A stretch of 5,077 nucleotides of DNA from contig CALFWA010000075.1 in NCBI GenBank assembly GCA_937928035.1, positions 1 to 5,077 on the forward strand, read 5' to 3'. Positions 1 through 5,077 of this stretch are shown piece by piece (position 1 is the first letter of the stretch; the number at the start of each line of letters is the position of its first letter). This stretch comes from an uncultured Caldilinea sp. (GTDB lineage Bacteria > Chloroflexota > Anaerolineae > Caldilineales > Caldilineaceae). The notes beneath the pieces were generated by a model. That model worked only from the letters and a program-made list of their open reading frames with translations. It ran no database searches and had not been told where the DNA came from. The position numbers and the translations under genes are program-made.

Positions 1-692
<692 letters not shown>

Positions 693-699
693 AGCTCTT

Positions 700-705
700 C
701 TCCTT
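700..705 (-). promoter_or_regulatory. Ribosome binding site of the binding-protein gene
   Basis: AAGGAG on the minus strand, seven bases before the ATG at 692. It fixes the start so that the signal peptide is complete. The 14-base tandem duplication at 706-733 touches it directly. Confidence 0.85.
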
Positions 706-733
706 AATGAATGGACAGAAATGAATGGACAGA
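706..733. repeat. Exact 14-base tandem duplication next to the ribosome binding site
   Basis: AATGAATGGACAGA occurs at 706-719 and again at 720-733 with no mismatch and no gap. In the mRNA sense (minus strand) each copy reads TCTGTCCATTCATT and the second copy ends where AAGGAG begins. It could be a slippage duplication in the leader, or could lengthen an unstructured pyrimidine-rich stretch that helps ribosomes load. The repeat is seen directly; any role is inference. Confidence 0.9.
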
Positions 734-766
734 CGATTGGATTGACGAATGACCACCAACGAACGC

Positions 767-785
767 ATTACAACCGAATTACAAC
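767..785. repeat. Two 8-base direct repeats 11 bases apart
   Basis: ATTACAAC is present at 767-774 and 778-785, a centre-to-centre distance of 11 bases, about one helical turn. It lies between the permease and binding-protein genes. I found no convincing promoter beside it, so it may be a protein site or chance. Confidence 0.5.
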
Positions 786-801
786 GTGAAAGCATCTCGA
801 T

Positions 802-846
802 GGGGGGTGGTGGGATCTCGTATTCATTCACAAACGCCCACCCCCC
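802..846 (-). other. Intercistronic hairpin between permease and binding-protein genes
   Basis: GGGGGGTGG at 802-810 and CCACCCCCC at 838-846 are perfectly complementary 9-base arms around a 27-base loop. In the direction of transcription the hairpin starts about 12 bases after the permease stop codon. No run of T follows it on the minus strand, so it does not look like a classical intrinsic terminator. A GC-rich stem here could stabilise or punctuate the mRNA so that the binding protein is made in a different amount from the membrane parts, as known for some other transport operons. The inverted repeat is seen; the role is inferred. Confidence 0.6.
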
Positions 847-858
847 AGCGTGCTGTCA

Positions 859-3455
<2,597 letters not shown>

Positions 3456-3487
3456 GCGCCCTGGGTTCTCCGTCTGACATGGCACCG

Positions 3488-3505
3488 CCTCCCCTTGTGA
3501 GGAGG
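3488..3505 (-). promoter_or_regulatory. Leader hairpin masking a Shine-Dalgarno-like sequence of the ATPase gene
   Basis: On the minus strand CCTCCTC (3505-3499), loop ACAA, then GGGGAGG (3494-3488): seven pairs including one G-U in the RNA, with a four-base loop. The right arm is the purine-rich sequence that would pair with 16S rRNA, and it ends two bases before the GTG at 3485. If that region loads ribosomes, the hairpin would compete with initiation. The pairing is seen; a regulatory effect is inferred. Confidence 0.5.
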
Positions 3506-3568
3506 TCGTGCTTCTGGAGTGTCATCTATAGTCGGGAAAACGATTACACCGGATGTTGCTATACCACC

Positions 3569-3596
3569 ATTGTAGCACAGGAGAGCGATGCGTCAA
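3569..3596 (-). promoter_or_regulatory. Sigma-70/sigma-A type promoter of the transporter operon
   Basis: Minus strand -35 TTGACG at 3596-3591 and -10 TACAAT at 3574-3569, separated by 16 bases; each hexamer matches the consensus at five of six positions. Transcription would begin near 3562, giving a leader of about 76 bases to GTG 3485 or about 106 to ATG 3455. A weak 5-base inverted repeat (TGCTA/TAGCA, ten bases apart) straddles the -10. The orientation and position fit the transporter genes exactly. Confidence 0.75.
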
Positions 3597-3634
3597 ACCT
3601 ATTTGCAAAAATGACGGAAGACTTTCTAGACCAT

Positions 3635-3658
3635 TTCTATTTGAAGTTCTACTTGAAG
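3635..3658. repeat. Tandem 12-base direct repeats upstream of the transporter promoter
   Basis: TTCTATTTGAAG (3635-3646) is followed at once by TTCTACTTGAAG (3647-3658), one mismatch. They sit about 39 bases upstream of the transporter -35 element, a place where an activator could bind to repeated sites on nearly the same helix face. A chance AT-rich duplication cannot be excluded. Confidence 0.55.
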
Positions 3659-3742
3659 GAAATGTCCTATGGGTAGTTCATCCCCGGTCAAGAAGGAGAG
3701 AATGTAGCGCCGGATTCGCAACATAGATGCTTGTGTGTTGGC

Positions 3743-3769
3743 TGCACATGATGTATCATGTGCATGCAC
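3743..3769. promoter_or_regulatory. Overlapping palindromes, candidate operator
   Basis: TGCACATGAT (3743-3752) and ATCATGTGCA (3755-3764) are perfect 10-base inverted arms around a central GT. A second, fully symmetric palindrome GTGCATGCAC occupies 3760-3769 and shares five bases with the first. The pair lies about 100 bases before the lipoprotein start and about 150 bases upstream of the transporter -35, between two divergent genes. Such symmetry suits a dimeric transcription factor. I cannot match it to a named regulator family, and no regulator gene is in the window. Confidence 0.6.
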
Positions 3770-3803
3770 TCAACGTAGGGATGTCTGGAGCGCATTCTGT
3801 TGA

Positions 3804-3832
3804 TTGACGTCCCGGCCATCCGACAAAATTTT
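3804..3832 (+). promoter_or_regulatory. Weak candidate promoter of the lipoprotein gene
   Basis: TTGACG at 3804-3809 is a good -35 match, but 17 bases downstream the sequence is only AATTTT (3827-3832), part of an A4T5 tract, a poor -10. The spacing to the start at 3867 is reasonable. A promoter must exist in this region; this is the best candidate I see, with low confidence. Confidence 0.25.
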
Positions 3833-3847
3833 TCCGAACTCGATAAC

Positions 3848-5077
<1,230 letters not shown>

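Noticed and set aside
802..846. Intrinsic transcription terminator after the permease gene
   Set aside because: The stem is GC-rich but no T run follows in the direction of transcription, and the loop is long at 27 bases; kept as a hairpin rather than a terminator.
3479..3676. 65-codon plus-strand frame in the divergent region
   Set aside because: It overlaps the transporter promoter and leader, starts inside the ATPase 5' end, and has no fitting ribosome site or family resemblance.
3693..3705. AAGGAG followed closely by ATG TAG on the plus strand, a start-stop pair
   Set aside because: Spacing is only three bases and the ORF is one codon; without transcript data this is most likely chance.

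Overview
The window looks like a GC-rich free-living bacterium, most likely a member of the Chloroflexota (Caldilinea or Anaerolineae-like). This is an inference: both exported proteins have a Leu/Val-Ala-Ala-Cys lipobox followed by an Ala/Pro/Gly-rich linker, and the sugar transporter is of the kind many Chloroflexota carry in numerous copies. No rRNA or other marker gene is present to prove the lineage. I see no tRNA, rRNA, CRISPR array, transposase or other mobile element.

Left and centre (1 to about 3485, minus strand): a three-gene ribose-type (CUT2 family) ABC sugar importer, transcribed right to left. The order is a double-domain ATPase (RbsA-like, 1875-3455 or to 3485), a membrane permease (RbsC-like, 859-1878), then a lipid-anchored substrate-binding protein (RbsB-like, cut by the left edge, start at 692). 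ATPase and permease overlap by four bases (GTGA). The permease and binding protein are separated by a 166-base spacer holding a 9-bp-arm hairpin, a spaced 8-base repeat and an exact 14-base tandem duplication that abuts the ribosome binding site of the binding-protein gene. The binding protein captures a sugar outside the membrane, the permease forms the channel, and the ATPase powers import. No sugar kinase, isomerase or regulator lies in the window, so the substrate cannot be named.

Divergent control region (3486-3866): about 380 bases without a convincing gene. It carries a good housekeeping-type promoter firing leftward into the transporter (TTGACG, 16-base spacer, TACAAT), a leader hairpin that masks a Shine-Dalgarno-like sequence just before the earliest ATPase start, a pair of 12-base direct repeats, and a 22-base near-perfect palindrome (10-base arms) overlapped by a second 10-base palindrome. 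The palindromes are the best operator candidates.

Right (3867 to the edge, plus strand): a divergently transcribed gene for a secreted lipoprotein of unknown function, open at the right edge (403 codons seen). Its mature part is made of tandem units of about 130 residues, two complete and a third running off the edge, sharing a Leu-x-Val-x-x-Asp-x-x-Gly-Ser-x-x-Val-x-Gly opening and a later Asp/Asn-Gly core. I do not recognise it as a named family. It is the least explained element here and the one most worth following up.
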